Below, piece by piece: positions 20,681-30,019 of a DNA stretch of 64,000 nt. A program made the position numbers and the translations under genes. The DNA is from Aquimarina sp. MAR_2010_214 (GTDB lineage: Bacteria > Bacteroidota > Bacteroidia > Flavobacteriales > Flavobacteriaceae), in NCBI RefSeq assembly GCF_002846555.1, contig NZ_PJMS01000001.1, positions 2,170,001 to 2,234,000 of the forward strand, read 5' to 3'. A model generated the notes under the pieces. It was not told the origin of the DNA and searched no databases. It saw only the letters and a list, made by a program, of their open reading frames with translations. The stretch's first letter is position 1. Every line of letters starts with the position of its first letter.

Positions 20681-20712
20681 AAAAAACCCCGAGAATTTCT
20701 CGGGGTTTTTTT
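20681..20712 (+). terminator. Terminator after typA
   Basis: AAAACCCCGAGAA pairs with TTCTCGGGGTTTT, giving a perfect GC-rich stem with flanking A-run and T-run. It is a strong, possibly bidirectional terminator. Confidence 0.9.
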
Positions 20713-20750
20713 ATTACAGTAAAATCAAACTATAACTAGTGCCAAAAATA

Positions 20751-20774
20751 AAATCCCGAGCTAGCTCGGGATTT
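20751..20774. terminator. Second palindrome downstream of typA
   Basis: AAATCCCGAGCT and AGCTCGGGATTT form a perfect 24-bp palindrome with the same CCCGAG core as the preceding terminator. It may be a back-up terminator. The rest of the 399-base gap between typA and the next gene shows no other feature that I can support. Confidence 0.6.
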
Positions 20775-21052
20775 ATCGTCGATATTTTGGGGTATTTGGG
20801 GCTAATTCTATATTTTGGGGCGAATTACCGTGTACAATATTTTACTTGTGTGGTACAAATGTAAGAATAATTCCCGTAACTAAGCTTGTAAAAAACAACA
20901 AAATATCGGTAAAATACAATTAATAACGACAAAATACGCATAAAACATTGTTTTGATACGGTTTTTGTTGTTCTTTTGAAAGATTGATACTTAAAATGTT
21001 ATTTTTTTAAAGAACTTCAATATTTTTGAGAAATAATTTGAAATAAAAAATA

Positions 21053-21394
21053 ATGGATCGAGATTTAGAGTGGAAAGAATTTATGAATGTGGATATGCGA
21101 GTGGGTACCATAATACATGTAGAAATCTTTAAAGAAGCGCGAAATCCAGCATATAAAATGATTGTTGATTTTGGTGAATTGGGAGAACGAAAAACCTCTG
21201 CACAAATCACGAAACTCTATCAACAACCCGAAGAACTTATAGGAAAACAAGTCATCGCTGTAGTCAATTTTCCGCCAAAACAAATCGCTAATATAATGAG
21301 TGAATGTTTAGTTTTAGGTGCAGTAGGAGAAGATAAAGAAGTAACTTTGTTAAGTCCTGATTTATCGGTTACAAATGGATTGCGAGTAGGGTAG
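21053..21394 (+). CDS. CsaA-like tRNA-binding protein
   Basis: The 113-residue protein is a stand-alone tRNA-binding (EMAP/OB-fold) domain of the CsaA type. Signature segments are VDMRVGTIIHVEIFKEARNP (residues 12-31), MIVDFGELGERKTSAQIT, and VIAVVNFPPKQIANIMSECLVLGA. CsaA has been described as a small chaperone-like protein, and the fold is known to bind tRNA. The gene is monocistronic and converges on ftsE. Confidence 0.88.
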   Translation: MDRDLEWKEFMNVDMRVGTIIHVEIFKEARNPAYKMIVDFGELGERKTSAQITKLYQQPEELIGKQVIAVVNFPPKQIANIMSECLVLGAVGEDKEVTLLSPDLSVTNGLRVG

Positions 21395-21496
21395 TTACTT
21401 CAATTAAGGTAAATGTATACCTTTATTTATGTAGAAAATAGATAATAAAATCGCAAAAAAAAAGAGATGCTACATGTATTAAAAGAGTACATTTCT

Positions 21497-22180
21497 TTAC
21501 CCTTTCCTCTGTACAACTTCAAATACTTTATTTCCATCACATTTTAATGTTTTAGAAGGGTATTTAAGTAATAAAGCATAATCGTGAGTTGCCATAAGTA
21601 TGGTGTTACCATTCTTGTTGATATCCCTTAAAACTTCCATAACCTCTACAGATGTCTGTGGATCCAGGTTTCCGGTAGGCTCATCAGCTAATATTAACTC
21701 AGGATCATTAAGTAATGCTCTTGCAATAGCAATACGTTGTTGTTCTCCACCAGATAATTGATATGGATATTTAAAATCCTTAGTTTTCATACCTACTTTA
21801 TCCAATACATCATCAATTTTACTGTCCATCCCTTTTTCATCGGTCCAACCTGTGGCTTTAAGGACAAATAAAAGATTGCCTTTTACCGTTCTGTCGTTAA
21901 GCAATTTAAAATCCTGAAATACAATACCTAATTTTCTACGTAAAAAAGGGATTTGATTTTCTTGTAGTGTAGGTAGATCAAAGTCAACAATACTACCTTC
22001 ACCTTCTAGTAAAGGAAGGTCCCCATACAACGTTTTCATAAAGCTACTTTTACCTGTACCAGTCTTACCAATAAGATATACAAAATCACCTTTATTTACT
22101 TCAACATTGACATCAGAAAGAATTAAACTTTCGCGTTGATAAATTGAAGCATTTTTGAGGCATAATACCGTATTGGACAT
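21497..22180 (-). CDS. ftsE: Cell-division ATP-binding protein FtsE
   Basis: FtsE is the ATPase of the FtsEX complex that controls peptidoglycan hydrolases at the septum. The 227-residue protein has Walker A (GKTGTGKSSF, residues 38-47), a Q-loop (GIVFQDFKLL), the signature LSGGEQQRIAIARAL near 142 and Walker B (ELILADEPTG). The ftsX gene is not adjacent, which is usual in flavobacteria as far as I recall. The assignment over other LolD-like ATPases rests on the FtsE-like FQDFKLLNDRTV region. Confidence 0.85.
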   Translation of the reverse strand: MSNTVLCLKNASIYQRESLILSDVNVEVNKGDFVYLIGKTGTGKSSFMKTLYGDLPLLEGEGSIVDFDLPTLQENQIPFLRRKLGIVFQDFKLLNDRTVKGNLLFVLKATGWTDEKGMDSKIDDVLDKVGMKTKDFKYPYQLSGGEQQRIAIARALLNDPELILADEPTGNLDPQTSVEVMEVLRDINKNGNTILMATHDYALLLKYPSKTLKCDGNKVFEVVQRKG

Positions 22181-22590
22181 AGTTTATGATTCTGAATTAA
22201 TATACTTGGTAAAAGTAAAAAGTTTTCTGTTAAAAAAATCAGGTATAGAAAATAGTTTTTAATAAAATTCATTTAAAATTTTCATTCTAATTGAAAAAGT
22301 TTAAACGAATTCATTTACTCTATACCAATAACAGAGTTTCAGAATAAATATTTTGATTTTTAGAAAGTCAACCCTCAAATTGAAAGAAAATTACCCATTT
22401 TTATGAATCCATTTGAGGTAGATTATATCAAAAGTGAAGTTTTAATATTCATAAAGTATTCCCAATTCTAAATTCACTATGTAATTATATCCAAGATATT
22501 TCGTTATTAAAATGAAGATTAAGGTATCTTTAACACAAAATTTATTCGCGGGAAACGATATTTACTTTTTAGATTGTAATACTTACTTAA
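22181..22590. other. Intergenic region between ftsE and the TPR gene
   Basis: This 410-base AT-rich stretch separates two divergent genes and must hold both promoters. I see no convincing ORF, RNA gene or long repeat in it. Confidence 0.6.
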
Positions 22591-25500
22591 ATGAACAAAT
22601 ACATCACCTCGATGCTTTTTGTGATTGTAGTGTCTGCATATATGTCTGCACAGCAATCCGCAATTTACACCAATGAATTAGTACTGTATAATCAGGCTCT
22701 CGAATTGTATAACAATAAACAATTTCTAGCAGCTCAAAACCTATTTGATAAGGTCAAAGATGCCTCTGGAGATGAGAATATTGATGCTGATTGTACGTAT
22801 TATATTGCTAATTGTGCAGTATGGCTAAATCAAAAAGGAGCAGATCAACTTTTAGAAGATTTTGTAGTGCAATACCCTACAAGTATTAAGCGTAATGCAG
22901 CATACCTTGATGCAGCGACATACTATTTTGATAATGGTAAATATGCATACGCACGTAAATGGTATGATAAAGTTGATGAAAGTAATTTAGGTCGGGCAGA
23001 AAAAGAGAAATATAGTTTTAATAATGGGTATGCCTATTTTAAAATTCAACGATTTAATGAAGCAAAGAAATTTTTGAATCGTGTAGAAGATTCTCCAGAG
23101 TATGGAGCTAAAGCAAAATATTATCTGGGTTTTATTGCTTATGAAGGAGATAATTATAAAGAAGCCGATAAATTGTTTGACGAAGTAAAAGACCTGGATC
23201 AGTACAATAAGAATTTATCATATTTCCAGAGTGATATGAACTTCAAGTCAGGAAATTTTGAAGAAGCTATTAATGAAGGATTAGTACAATTGCCTAAATC
23301 GAAGCGTTCAGAAAGATCTGAGTTAAATAAAATAATAGGAGAAAGCTATTTTAATCTTGGTAAATATGATAAAGCAATTCCATACCTTAAGGAATATAAA
23401 GGACGAAAAGGTAAATGGAATAATACAGATTATTACCTATTGGGATATGCTTATTATAAACAAGGAGCATATCAGAATGCAATTTCAGAATTTAATAAAA
23501 TTGTAGATGGGCGTAATGCTACAGCTCAAAACGCATATTATCACCTGGCAGAATCGTATCTTAAAACAGATCAGAAGCAACAAGCGTTAAATGCTTTTAA
23601 GAATGCTTCAGAAATGGATTTTGAAGCTAAAATCAAGGAAGATGCTACGTATAATTATGCAAAATTAAGCTATGAAATAGGAAACTCCTTCGAGAGTGCC
23701 CCAAAAGTTTTACTATCCTATTTAGATCAATACCCTAAAACAGAATTTGAAGAAGAAATCAAAGAACTGCTGATCAGCTCATATATTACATCAAAGAATT
23801 ATAAAGAAGCAATGGATCTGCTTGAAGGAAGTAGAAATTTTGCAGATAAAGAGGTGTATCAAAAAGTAGCTTTTTATCGTGGGATAGAATTGTATTCTGA
23901 AAATAAGTATCCAGAAGCAATAGTCTATTTTGATAAATCTTTAAAAGAACAAGTCGATCCGACATTTACTGCCAAAGCTATATACTGGAAAGCTGAGAGT
24001 GATTACTTACTAAACAATTTTGATGATGCTTTGATTGGATTTAAACAATTTAAAGGCAGCACAGGAGCTTCATCGACCAGTGAGTATGAACATATAGATT
24101 ATAATATGGGATATACTTATTTTAAGTTGAAACAATACCCTCAGGCGGCTCAATATTTTGAAACTTTTTCTAAGAGTAACAAAGCCGATGAAACAAGACA
24201 AACAGATACCTATCTAAGATTAGGAGATAGCCATTTTATTTCTAGTAAATATTGGCCGGCAATGGAAGCTTATAATCTGGCAATCAAAAAAAATGGACCA
24301 GATTCTGATTATGCACATTATCAAAAAGCAATTAGTTATGGTTTTGTAAATAAGCATAATAAAAAGATCCAGGATCTAGAGATGTTCTTAAAAATGTACC
24401 CCAGATCCACGTATCGTGATGATGCTATGTTTGCCCTTGGAGATGTGTATGTTTCTGAAAATAAAACACAGCGAGGTATTGATGCTTATGATCGCTTAAT
24501 TAGAGATGTGCCCAGAAGTTCGTATGTGCCAAAAGCATTACTAAAACAAGGGTTAATTTATTATAATGGAAACCAGGGAGATAGAGCTTTGTCTAAATTT
24601 AAAAAGGTAGTTGCAGAATATCCAGGTACTGATGAAGCAATCCAGGCTGTAAATACGGCAAGATTAATCTACGTAGACTTAGGAAGAACAAATGAGTATG
24701 CTAGCTGGGTAAAGGGATTAAGCTTTGTAGATGTTAGTGATGCCGATTTGGATAATACGGCTTTTGAAGCTGCAGAAAAACAATTTGTAGAAAATAATGA
24801 AAATGGAGCAATTAGTGGTTTTGAGAAATACCTCAGTGAATTCCCTAATGGTTTGCATGCTCTTAAAAGTCATTTTCACCTGGCGCAGCTGTATTTCAAG
24901 AAAGGAAATAAAGATGCAACAATCCCACATTACGAATTTGTCCTGCAACAAGATAGAACCGAGTTTACAGAGCAAGCATTGGCAAGACTCTCACAAGTGT
25001 ATCTGGAGAATCGTAAATATGAAAAAGCAATCCCGGTGTTAGAACGTTTAGAGAGTGATGCTGATTATCCGCAAAATATCATTTTTGCACAATCTAATTT
25101 GATGAAGTCTTATTATCAATTGTTGAATTATCAAAAAACTATCGAATATGCTGATAAGGTTTTGGCGAATCCAAAAATTCAAAATGATGTAAAAAGTGAT
25201 GCTAAGATTTTTACTGCCCGCGCAGCATTTAAGACTGTAGATATGCAACGTGCAAAGAGAGCATATGCCGAGGTACAAAAAATTGCTACGGGAGAATTGG
25301 CTGCCGAAGCATTATATTATAATGCGTATTTTAAAAATCTTGACGGTAATTACAAGGTTTCTAATGAAACCATTCAAAAATTATCTAAAGATTTTCCCGG
25401 ATATCGATTATATGGTTCTAAAGGACTAGTGCTCATGGCCAAAAACTTTTACGGACTTAAAGATGCATACCAAGCCACATATATTTTGGAAAGTGTAATT

Positions 25501-25608
25501 AAAAATTTCACCGATTTCCCCGAGGTAATCGATGAAGCACAAACCGAACTTAGAAAAATCAAAGCCGAAGAAGCAAAAACAAATTCATCCATCCAAACCG
25601 AACAGTAA
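22591..25608 (+). CDS. Large periplasmic TPR-repeat protein
   Basis: The 1005-residue protein has a signal peptide (MNKYITSMLFVIVVSAYMSAQ) and then repeats of about 34-38 residues to its end. TPR hallmarks recur, for example YNLALEL-type helices, GESYFNLGKYDKAIPYLKEY, YYLLGYAYYKQGAYQNAI, and DDAMFALGDVYVSENKTQRG. Such proteins scaffold envelope assemblies. The next gene, an outer-membrane barrel, starts about 30 bases after the stop, so the two are probably one operon and may work together. I know similar TPR-barrel pairs in Flavobacteriia but no assigned function. Confidence 0.85.
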   Translation: MNKYITSMLFVIVVSAYMSAQQSAIYTNELVLYNQALELYNNKQFLAAQNLFDKVKDASGDENIDADCTYYIANCAVWLNQKGADQLLEDFVVQYPTSIKRNAAYLDAATYYFDNGKYAYARKWYDKVDESNLGRAEKEKYSFNNGYAYFKIQRFNEAKKFLNRVEDSPEYGAKAKYYLGFIAYEGDNYKEADKLFDEVKDLDQYNKNLSYFQSDMNFKSGNFEEAINEGLVQLPKSKRSERSELNKIIGESYFNLGKYDKAIPYLKEYKGRKGKWNNTDYYLLGYAYYKQGAYQNAISEFNKIVDGRNATAQNAYYHLAESYLKTDQKQQALNAFKNASEMDFEAKIKEDATYNYAKLSYEIGNSFESAPKVLLSYLDQYPKTEFEEEIKELLISSYITSKNYKEAMDLLEGSRNFADKEVYQKVAFYRGIELYSENKYPEAIVYFDKSLKEQVDPTFTAKAIYWKAESDYLLNNFDDALIGFKQFKGSTGASSTSEYEHIDYNMGYTYFKLKQYPQAAQYFETFSKSNKADETRQTDTYLRLGDSHFISSKYWPAMEAYNLAIKKNGPDSDYAHYQKAISYGFVNKHNKKIQDLEMFLKMYPRSTYRDDAMFALGDVYVSENKTQRGIDAYDRLIRDVPRSSYVPKALLKQGLIYYNGNQGDRALSKFKKVVAEYPGTDEAIQAVNTARLIYVDLGRTNEYASWVKGLSFVDVSDADLDNTAFEAAEKQFVENNENGAISGFEKYLSEFPNGLHALKSHFHLAQLYFKKGNKDATIPHYEFVLQQDRTEFTEQALARLSQVYLENRKYEKAIPVLERLESDADYPQNIIFAQSNLMKSYYQLLNYQKTIEYADKVLANPKIQNDVKSDAKIFTARAAFKTVDMQRAKRAYAEVQKIATGELAAEALYYNAYFKNLDGNYKVSNETIQKLSKDFPGYRLYGSKGLVLMAKNFYGLKDAYQATYILESVIKNFTDFPEVIDEAQTELRKIKAEEAKTNSSIQTEQ

Positions 25609-25638
25609 GAATCAGTTAGTAAAAACGAGTTGTATTGT

Positions 25639-27417
25639 ATGTTTACATATTTTAAAAAATTGAATAGACCTCACAGGTCTTCAAGACCTGTGAGGTCTAG
25701 AGTATTACTTTTTGTTCCTATTTTTATAATTGGACTAAAAAGCTTTGCTCAAGAAAAAGAAAATGAAACTCTGGAAACAGAACGTGTTGTTATTGTAAAA
25801 GCATACACACCAACAATTAGTGATGCATTTAAAGTAAAATCTACTCCCGTTCTTAATGATTCTGTGACACAGCAGAAAAAACAAATACGATATAGTATTT
25901 TTTCGGTACCAGTAGCATCTACATATACACCTGCAAAAGGAAGAGCAGCCAATATCGATAGACCAAAACCCATAGATATCTATGATAACTATGCTACATT
26001 AGGGTTTGGAAATTTTACATCGGTTCTTGCAGAGTTTTATAGCAATTTTCAGATTAACCGATCGGATAATATGGGATTGTATTTGCATCATAATTCATCA
26101 CAGGGAGGCATAGAAGAGGTGCAATTAGACGATAAATTTTATAATACTTTTCTTGATCTTAATTATACATCCCGTACAAGAGATTATACGTATGGGATTG
26201 AAGTAGGAGCAGAGCACCAATTATACAATTGGTATGGATTACCAGATGTTCCATCACTAACACAGGAACAGATTAATGCAATTGATCCACAACAAAGTTA
26301 TTTTGGAGCAAAGCTCGGAGGAAAACTACAATTTGATGATCTGTATTTTAAGAAAGCAGTAGTAAACTATAGATATTTTGGCGATGCTTTAAGTTCTGTA
26401 GAACATCATGTGATAGCGAAACCTACTTTTGAGTTCGAAATTGGAGATAACCTAATCACAACCAATTTTATCGCAGATTATTTAAAAGGAAGTTTTGAAC
26501 GTGATCTTGCGTTCCAAACACCTAATGAGTACGGCGTTTTAAATGTTGGGGTCAATCCAAGTCTTGTGATATTAAGAGATAACCTTACCGTAAATCTTGG
26601 AGCAGCAGTATATTATAGTATTGATACAGAAAATAGTGATAACGATTTCTTTATTTACCCCAAAGTAACTGCTTCTTATAGATTATTAGAAGAGGCTGTT
26701 ATCGCCTATGGAGGGTTAGAAGGAGATTTACAGCAAAATTCGTACAGAGATGCAGTACAAAAAAATCCTTTTGTATCTCCTACTTTAGTTATAGAACCTA
26801 CAAATATGTTGTATGATGCTTATGTAGGATTGAAAGGAAAAATATCTGATGTGGTAAGTTATAACTTCAGAGGAAGTTATATTTCAGAAGATGAGAAACC
26901 TTTGTTTGTTAATAACGTTAGACCAACATTACAACGAGAAGGGTTTGATTACGGAAACTCATTCTCGTACCGTTATGATGATGTTAATACACTAATAGGG
27001 TATGGAGAGCTAAATTTTGAAATTAGCAAAAAGTTTAAATTAGGAGCTTCTGCAGAATATTTTAATTATAGTTCAGAAGATGAACAAGAAGCATGGAATC
27101 TTCCAGAGCTAAAAGCTTCAGTACTTATGGATTACCAGATCAATAAACAATGGTATGTAGGAGCACAATTGTTTTATGTTGGCGAACGAAAAGATATTAA
27201 TAATCAAATCACTTCTTTACCTACTGTTCCTGAGTCTATCGTAACTCTAGATTCTTATTTTGATGCTAATGTAAATTTGGGATATCGGTTAAGTGACAAA
27301 CTATCTTTCTTCATTAAAGGAAACAATCTGGCAGGAGATAATTACGAACGTTGGGTGAATTTTCCAGTTCAAGGAATACAGGTTTTAGGAGGAGTTACAT
27401 ATAAGTTTAACTACTAA
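25639..27417 (+). CDS. Outer-membrane beta-barrel protein (TonB-receptor-like barrel)
   Basis: The 592-residue product has a long N-region, a signal-peptide core (LLFVPIFIIGLKSFAQ) and an otherwise strand-rich sequence ending in VTYKFNY with a terminal aromatic residue. The architecture resembles the barrel of TonB-dependent receptors but no plug domain is seen. The ATG at 25639 is chosen over an upstream TTG at 25630. Eleven codons between the start and the signal core (RPHRSSRPVRS) are encoded entirely by the 33-bp palindrome at 25666-25698. Without it the signal peptide would have a normal length. It is probably co-transcribed with the TPR gene upstream. Confidence 0.8.
   Translation: MFTYFKKLNRPHRSSRPVRSRVLLFVPIFIIGLKSFAQEKENETLETERVVIVKAYTPTISDAFKVKSTPVLNDSVTQQKKQIRYSIFSVPVASTYTPAKGRAANIDRPKPIDIYDNYATLGFGNFTSVLAEFYSNFQINRSDNMGLYLHHNSSQGGIEEVQLDDKFYNTFLDLNYTSRTRDYTYGIEVGAEHQLYNWYGLPDVPSLTQEQINAIDPQQSYFGAKLGGKLQFDDLYFKKAVVNYRYFGDALSSVEHHVIAKPTFEFEIGDNLITTNFIADYLKGSFERDLAFQTPNEYGVLNVGVNPSLVILRDNLTVNLGAAVYYSIDTENSDNDFFIYPKVTASYRLLEEAVIAYGGLEGDLQQNSYRDAVQKNPFVSPTLVIEPTNMLYDAYVGLKGKISDVVSYNFRGSYISEDEKPLFVNNVRPTLQREGFDYGNSFSYRYDDVNTLIGYGELNFEISKKFKLGASAEYFNYSSEDEQEAWNLPELKASVLMDYQINKQWYVGAQLFYVGERKDINNQITSLPTVPESIVTLDSYFDANVNLGYRLSDKLSFFIKGNNLAGDNYERWVNFPVQGIQVLGGVTYKFNY
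25666..25698. repeat. 33-bp perfect palindrome inside a coding region
   Basis: AGACCTCACAGGTCTT and AAGACCTGTGAGGTCT flank a single central C. The element starts on a codon boundary and spans exactly 11 codons, so it keeps the frame of the surrounding gene. It belongs to the same dispersed family as 8458-8491. Confidence 0.85.
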
Positions 27418-27520
27418 TTTTAACCTCGAATTTAGATAGATTTAAAATTTTTGGTACCTTATAGTAATAAAAATGCCAGGCATCTATACATATTTTGAAT
27501 ATAGAATGATCAGGTTTCTT

Positions 27521-27579
27521 TACCGATAATACCTTGTTAATTGATTAATTAACATATTGCTATCGGTATAGTTTTTGTT
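27521..27579 (+). terminator. Probable terminator before the M23 gene
   Basis: TACCGATA pairs with TATCGGTA, and inside the loop GTTAAT pairs with ATTAAC. GTTTTTGTT follows. It would end the TPR/barrel operon. The remaining bases of the gap contain no other evident feature. Confidence 0.6.
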
Positions 27580-27602
27580 ACTATTTAGATAAAATAAAGC
27601 TT

Positions 27603-28415
27603 ATGAAAGGTACTTTACTTCTTATTTTTTGCCTGTTTTCAATAGGTGTGTTTTCCCAGGATAACTTTAAACTCTATTATGAAGAAACAGAAAATGGGTT
27701 TAAGATTCTGGCAGATAATGATGAATATACTCCGGTATCTGCAAAAATAGATTTCAGATTAGAAAATCTTACATCAACTAATGGGAGTAATAAAGTTTTT
27801 GTAATACCAGCAAAAACCAAGAGACATACGATTACAGATTTAGAAGTAATTGATAGAAAGAAACGTATAAAACTGGGATATGAATCTACCTATAATCATG
27901 GAAATCATAACCAAAAAAAATACGATACTAGTTTTAAGTATTATTTACCATTTCAAAAAGGAACAGAATATTGGTTGTCTCAAGGATATAATGGCGCTAC
28001 TTCTCACCAAAATGAAAATGCATTAGACTTTAAAATGCCTGTGGGAACTAAAATTTATGCGGCACGAGATGGAGTTGTTGTAGATATTGAAGAAAGCTTC
28101 AGTAAAAGTTGTACTTCAGCAGAATGTGCCAAGTATAATAATTTTATTCTCATTTATCATAGTGATGGTACTTTTGCCGAGTATACCCATATTAAAAAGA
28201 ATGGAGCACAAGTAAACATTGGAGATGAGATAAAAATAGGTCAATTTATAGGATATAGTGGTGATGTAGGTTGGGCTACAGGGCCGCATTTACACTTCAT
28301 CGTATTTTTTCAAAGATTAAAAGAAAGAATAACCCTAAAAACAAAATTTCTGATCGGAAAAGGAAAACAAGCTGTTGCACTTAAAGAAAAAGAGAAATAT
28401 ATTAGAGAATACTAA
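27603..28415 (+). CDS. M23 family metallopeptidase
   Basis: The 270-residue secreted protein has a signal peptide (MKGTLLLIFCLFSIGVFSQ), an N-terminal beta-rich region and a C-terminal LytM/M23 domain. The zinc ligands are visible in HQNENALDF (His and Asp) near residue 138 and in the GPHLHF motif near 231. The Cys pair CTSAEC near 175 may form a disulphide. M23 enzymes cut peptidoglycan cross-bridges. The gene stands alone on its strand, with a terminator upstream. Confidence 0.9.
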   Translation: MKGTLLLIFCLFSIGVFSQDNFKLYYEETENGFKILADNDEYTPVSAKIDFRLENLTSTNGSNKVFVIPAKTKRHTITDLEVIDRKKRIKLGYESTYNHGNHNQKKYDTSFKYYLPFQKGTEYWLSQGYNGATSHQNENALDFKMPVGTKIYAARDGVVVDIEESFSKSCTSAECAKYNNFILIYHSDGTFAEYTHIKKNGAQVNIGDEIKIGQFIGYSGDVGWATGPHLHFIVFFQRLKERITLKTKFLIGKGKQAVALKEKEKYIREY

Positions 28416-28592
28416 TTTATTTTTTGACAGATTTTAAATACACTATGATATACCAATAAATAGGGATTGAAACACCCCTGTTTTCAGTACGTTAATTTTC
28501 ATCGTTTACGGTGTTTTGGATACACCTAAACCGCTATATCTTGCACAGTATTAGGAACAGTTTTATTACAACTTTTAATACTAGATATACAG

Positions 28593-28949
28593 ATGAAAAA
28601 GATTAATATAAATACGTACATAACTACATTTGTTTTACTTTTTGTTTTAGCAACAATATGTAGTTTAATTGGATATGCTAATAATGAAGGAACACTTGTT
28701 TTTACTCCTACAACAGAATTCTTACTAAAATTACATTCTATAGTTAACCTTCCTACAAATACTATAGGATACCCTGAATTGGTTAAGGGTGTTTACGGTG
28801 TTATAGGAGGATTAGCCCTTAATGTAATGTTATACTCTCTGGTATTTGAGCGTTTTGTTTTTTGTCTAAAAGCCTTGAAAAGAAGTGTTTCAAAAACTAA
28901 AAAAATAACTATAAAAGAAAAACAAGCTATTTTACTTATTGAAAAGTAA
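28593..28949 (+). CDS. Small uncharacterised membrane protein
   Basis: The 118-residue protein has two hydrophobic segments (residues about 9-28 and 65-95) and a basic C-terminal tail rich in lysine (KRSVSKTKKITIKEKQ). I do not recognise a family. A degenerate copy of the GACCTC palindrome lies just downstream. Confidence 0.6.
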   Translation: MKKININTYITTFVLLFVLATICSLIGYANNEGTLVFTPTTEFLLKLHSIVNLPTNTIGYPELVKGVYGVIGGLALNVMLYSLVFERFVFCLKALKRSVSKTKKITIKEKQAILLIEK

Positions 28950-28985
28950 GCGTACCAAAATCGCATCAAAACCCAATACATCATT

Positions 28986-29012
28986 GACCTCACAGGTTTC
29001 ACAAGCTTGTGG
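28986..29012. repeat. Degenerate copy of the GACCTC palindrome
   Basis: GACCTCACAGGTTT begins the element, but the right arm is eroded to AAGCTTGTGG. It is followed by a T-run and may act as a terminator for the gene ending at 28949. Confidence 0.5.
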
Positions 29013-29032
29013 TTTTTTTAAAGTTTATCTCC

Positions 29033-29170
29033 TCATTGAATCTGAATTCCTACGGATAGATACTTATGGTGTTTTACTTTGTTTTTGAGGGCTAAAACAC
29101 CATTAACTATTATGTCATCTAATCGATTAAGAATGTATGTTACCAAGTTTTTGTTAAATTATAATTGGCA
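29033..29170 (-). pseudogene. Truncated tandem duplicate of the 3' end of the adjacent barrel gene
   Basis: On the minus strand one frame reads NKNLVTYILNRLDDIIVNGV, then ends KHHKYLSVGIQIQ and a stop. The intact neighbour reads TKNLVTYNLNGLDDIAVNGI and ends KHSKYLSAGIQIKLGINFK. The fragment therefore repeats the last 45 or so residues of the neighbour, with a frameshift at its left edge. It follows the intact gene directly in tandem, and the intact gene's last codons run into it. Confidence 0.8.
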
Positions 29171-30019
29171 TAAACACTTGTTTGTTTCTTTAAAATTTAT
29201 CCCCAATTTAATTTGAATTCCGGCAGATAGATACTTACTGTGTTTTACCGTATTATTAGCGGCTAAAATACCATTAACTGCTATGTCATCTAATCCATTA
29301 AGGTTATATGTTACCAAGTTTTTTGTTGAATTATGATCTTGTAAATCTGTTAAACCATAATCGGCATAAATACCTGTATACAACTTCGTTCCTTTCTTTA
29401 AAGAAAAACTAAGTCCACCTTCTAAACTTAATAAAACAGATGGTTTTAACGACAGGCTTCCTTTATCTTCCCAGTTGTTTAAAATTCCAAAACCATGATT
29501 TGGTAAATCATCAATTTCTAAATTTAAATCTGGATAATAACCACTTGTAGCTATTGTTGCTGCACTAGCCGACACTTGTTGATTGGTTGGTAGTAAAAGT
29601 TTTCCTCCAACCCCAAAATAAAACTCTGTTTTATTAGAAATTAGCGATCGATATTGAACAATCAATGGTATCGCAACAGAAACAAAAGATTGGTCTTCTT
29701 TGTAACCTGTTGTTTTTACCTGATAGTAAAAAGCAGATCTGTAATCATCAATTTTTGGTGTTGAAATAACCTCATCTGTATTTAGCTTATATTGGTTTTG
29801 ATTATAAGCAATTTCTGCTCCTGTTAAAATACCCCAATGAGCATTCAAAAAATAAGTGTAACCAACTCCTAAACCTCCTCCAAAACCTATTGTTCCTTTA
29901 CCATTTAAATCATCATATAAAATGCCAGAAAGACCACTACTTGTTTTTAATACAAACTCTTGTGTATGACCTATGAGTGTACAAAATAGACATAAACCTA
30001 TTATTACTTTTAATTTCAT
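29159..30019 (-). CDS. Outer-membrane beta-barrel protein, partner of the PKD protein
   Basis: The 286-residue protein has a signal peptide (MKLKVIIGLCLFCTLIGHTQ) and the strand pattern of the PorT/OmpW-like outer-membrane barrels common in Bacteroidota (GGGLGVGYTYFLNAHWGILTGAEI near residue 47; a strand ending IQIKLGINFK near 277). The last nine residues (ETNKCLCQL) look foreign and are read from the start of the duplicated fragment at 29033-29170. It begins directly after the stop of the PKD-protein gene, so both are in one operon. A role in anchoring or exporting that protein is inference. Confidence 0.8.
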   Translation of the reverse strand: MKLKVIIGLCLFCTLIGHTQEFVLKTSSGLSGILYDDLNGKGTIGFGGGLGVGYTYFLNAHWGILTGAEIAYNQNQYKLNTDEVISTPKIDDYRSAFYYQVKTTGYKEDQSFVSVAIPLIVQYRSLISNKTEFYFGVGGKLLLPTNQQVSASAATIATSGYYPDLNLEIDDLPNHGFGILNNWEDKGSLSLKPSVLLSLEGGLSFSLKKGTKLYTGIYADYGLTDLQDHNSTKNLVTYNLNGLDDIAVNGILAANNTVKHSKYLSAGIQIKLGINFKETNKCLCQL

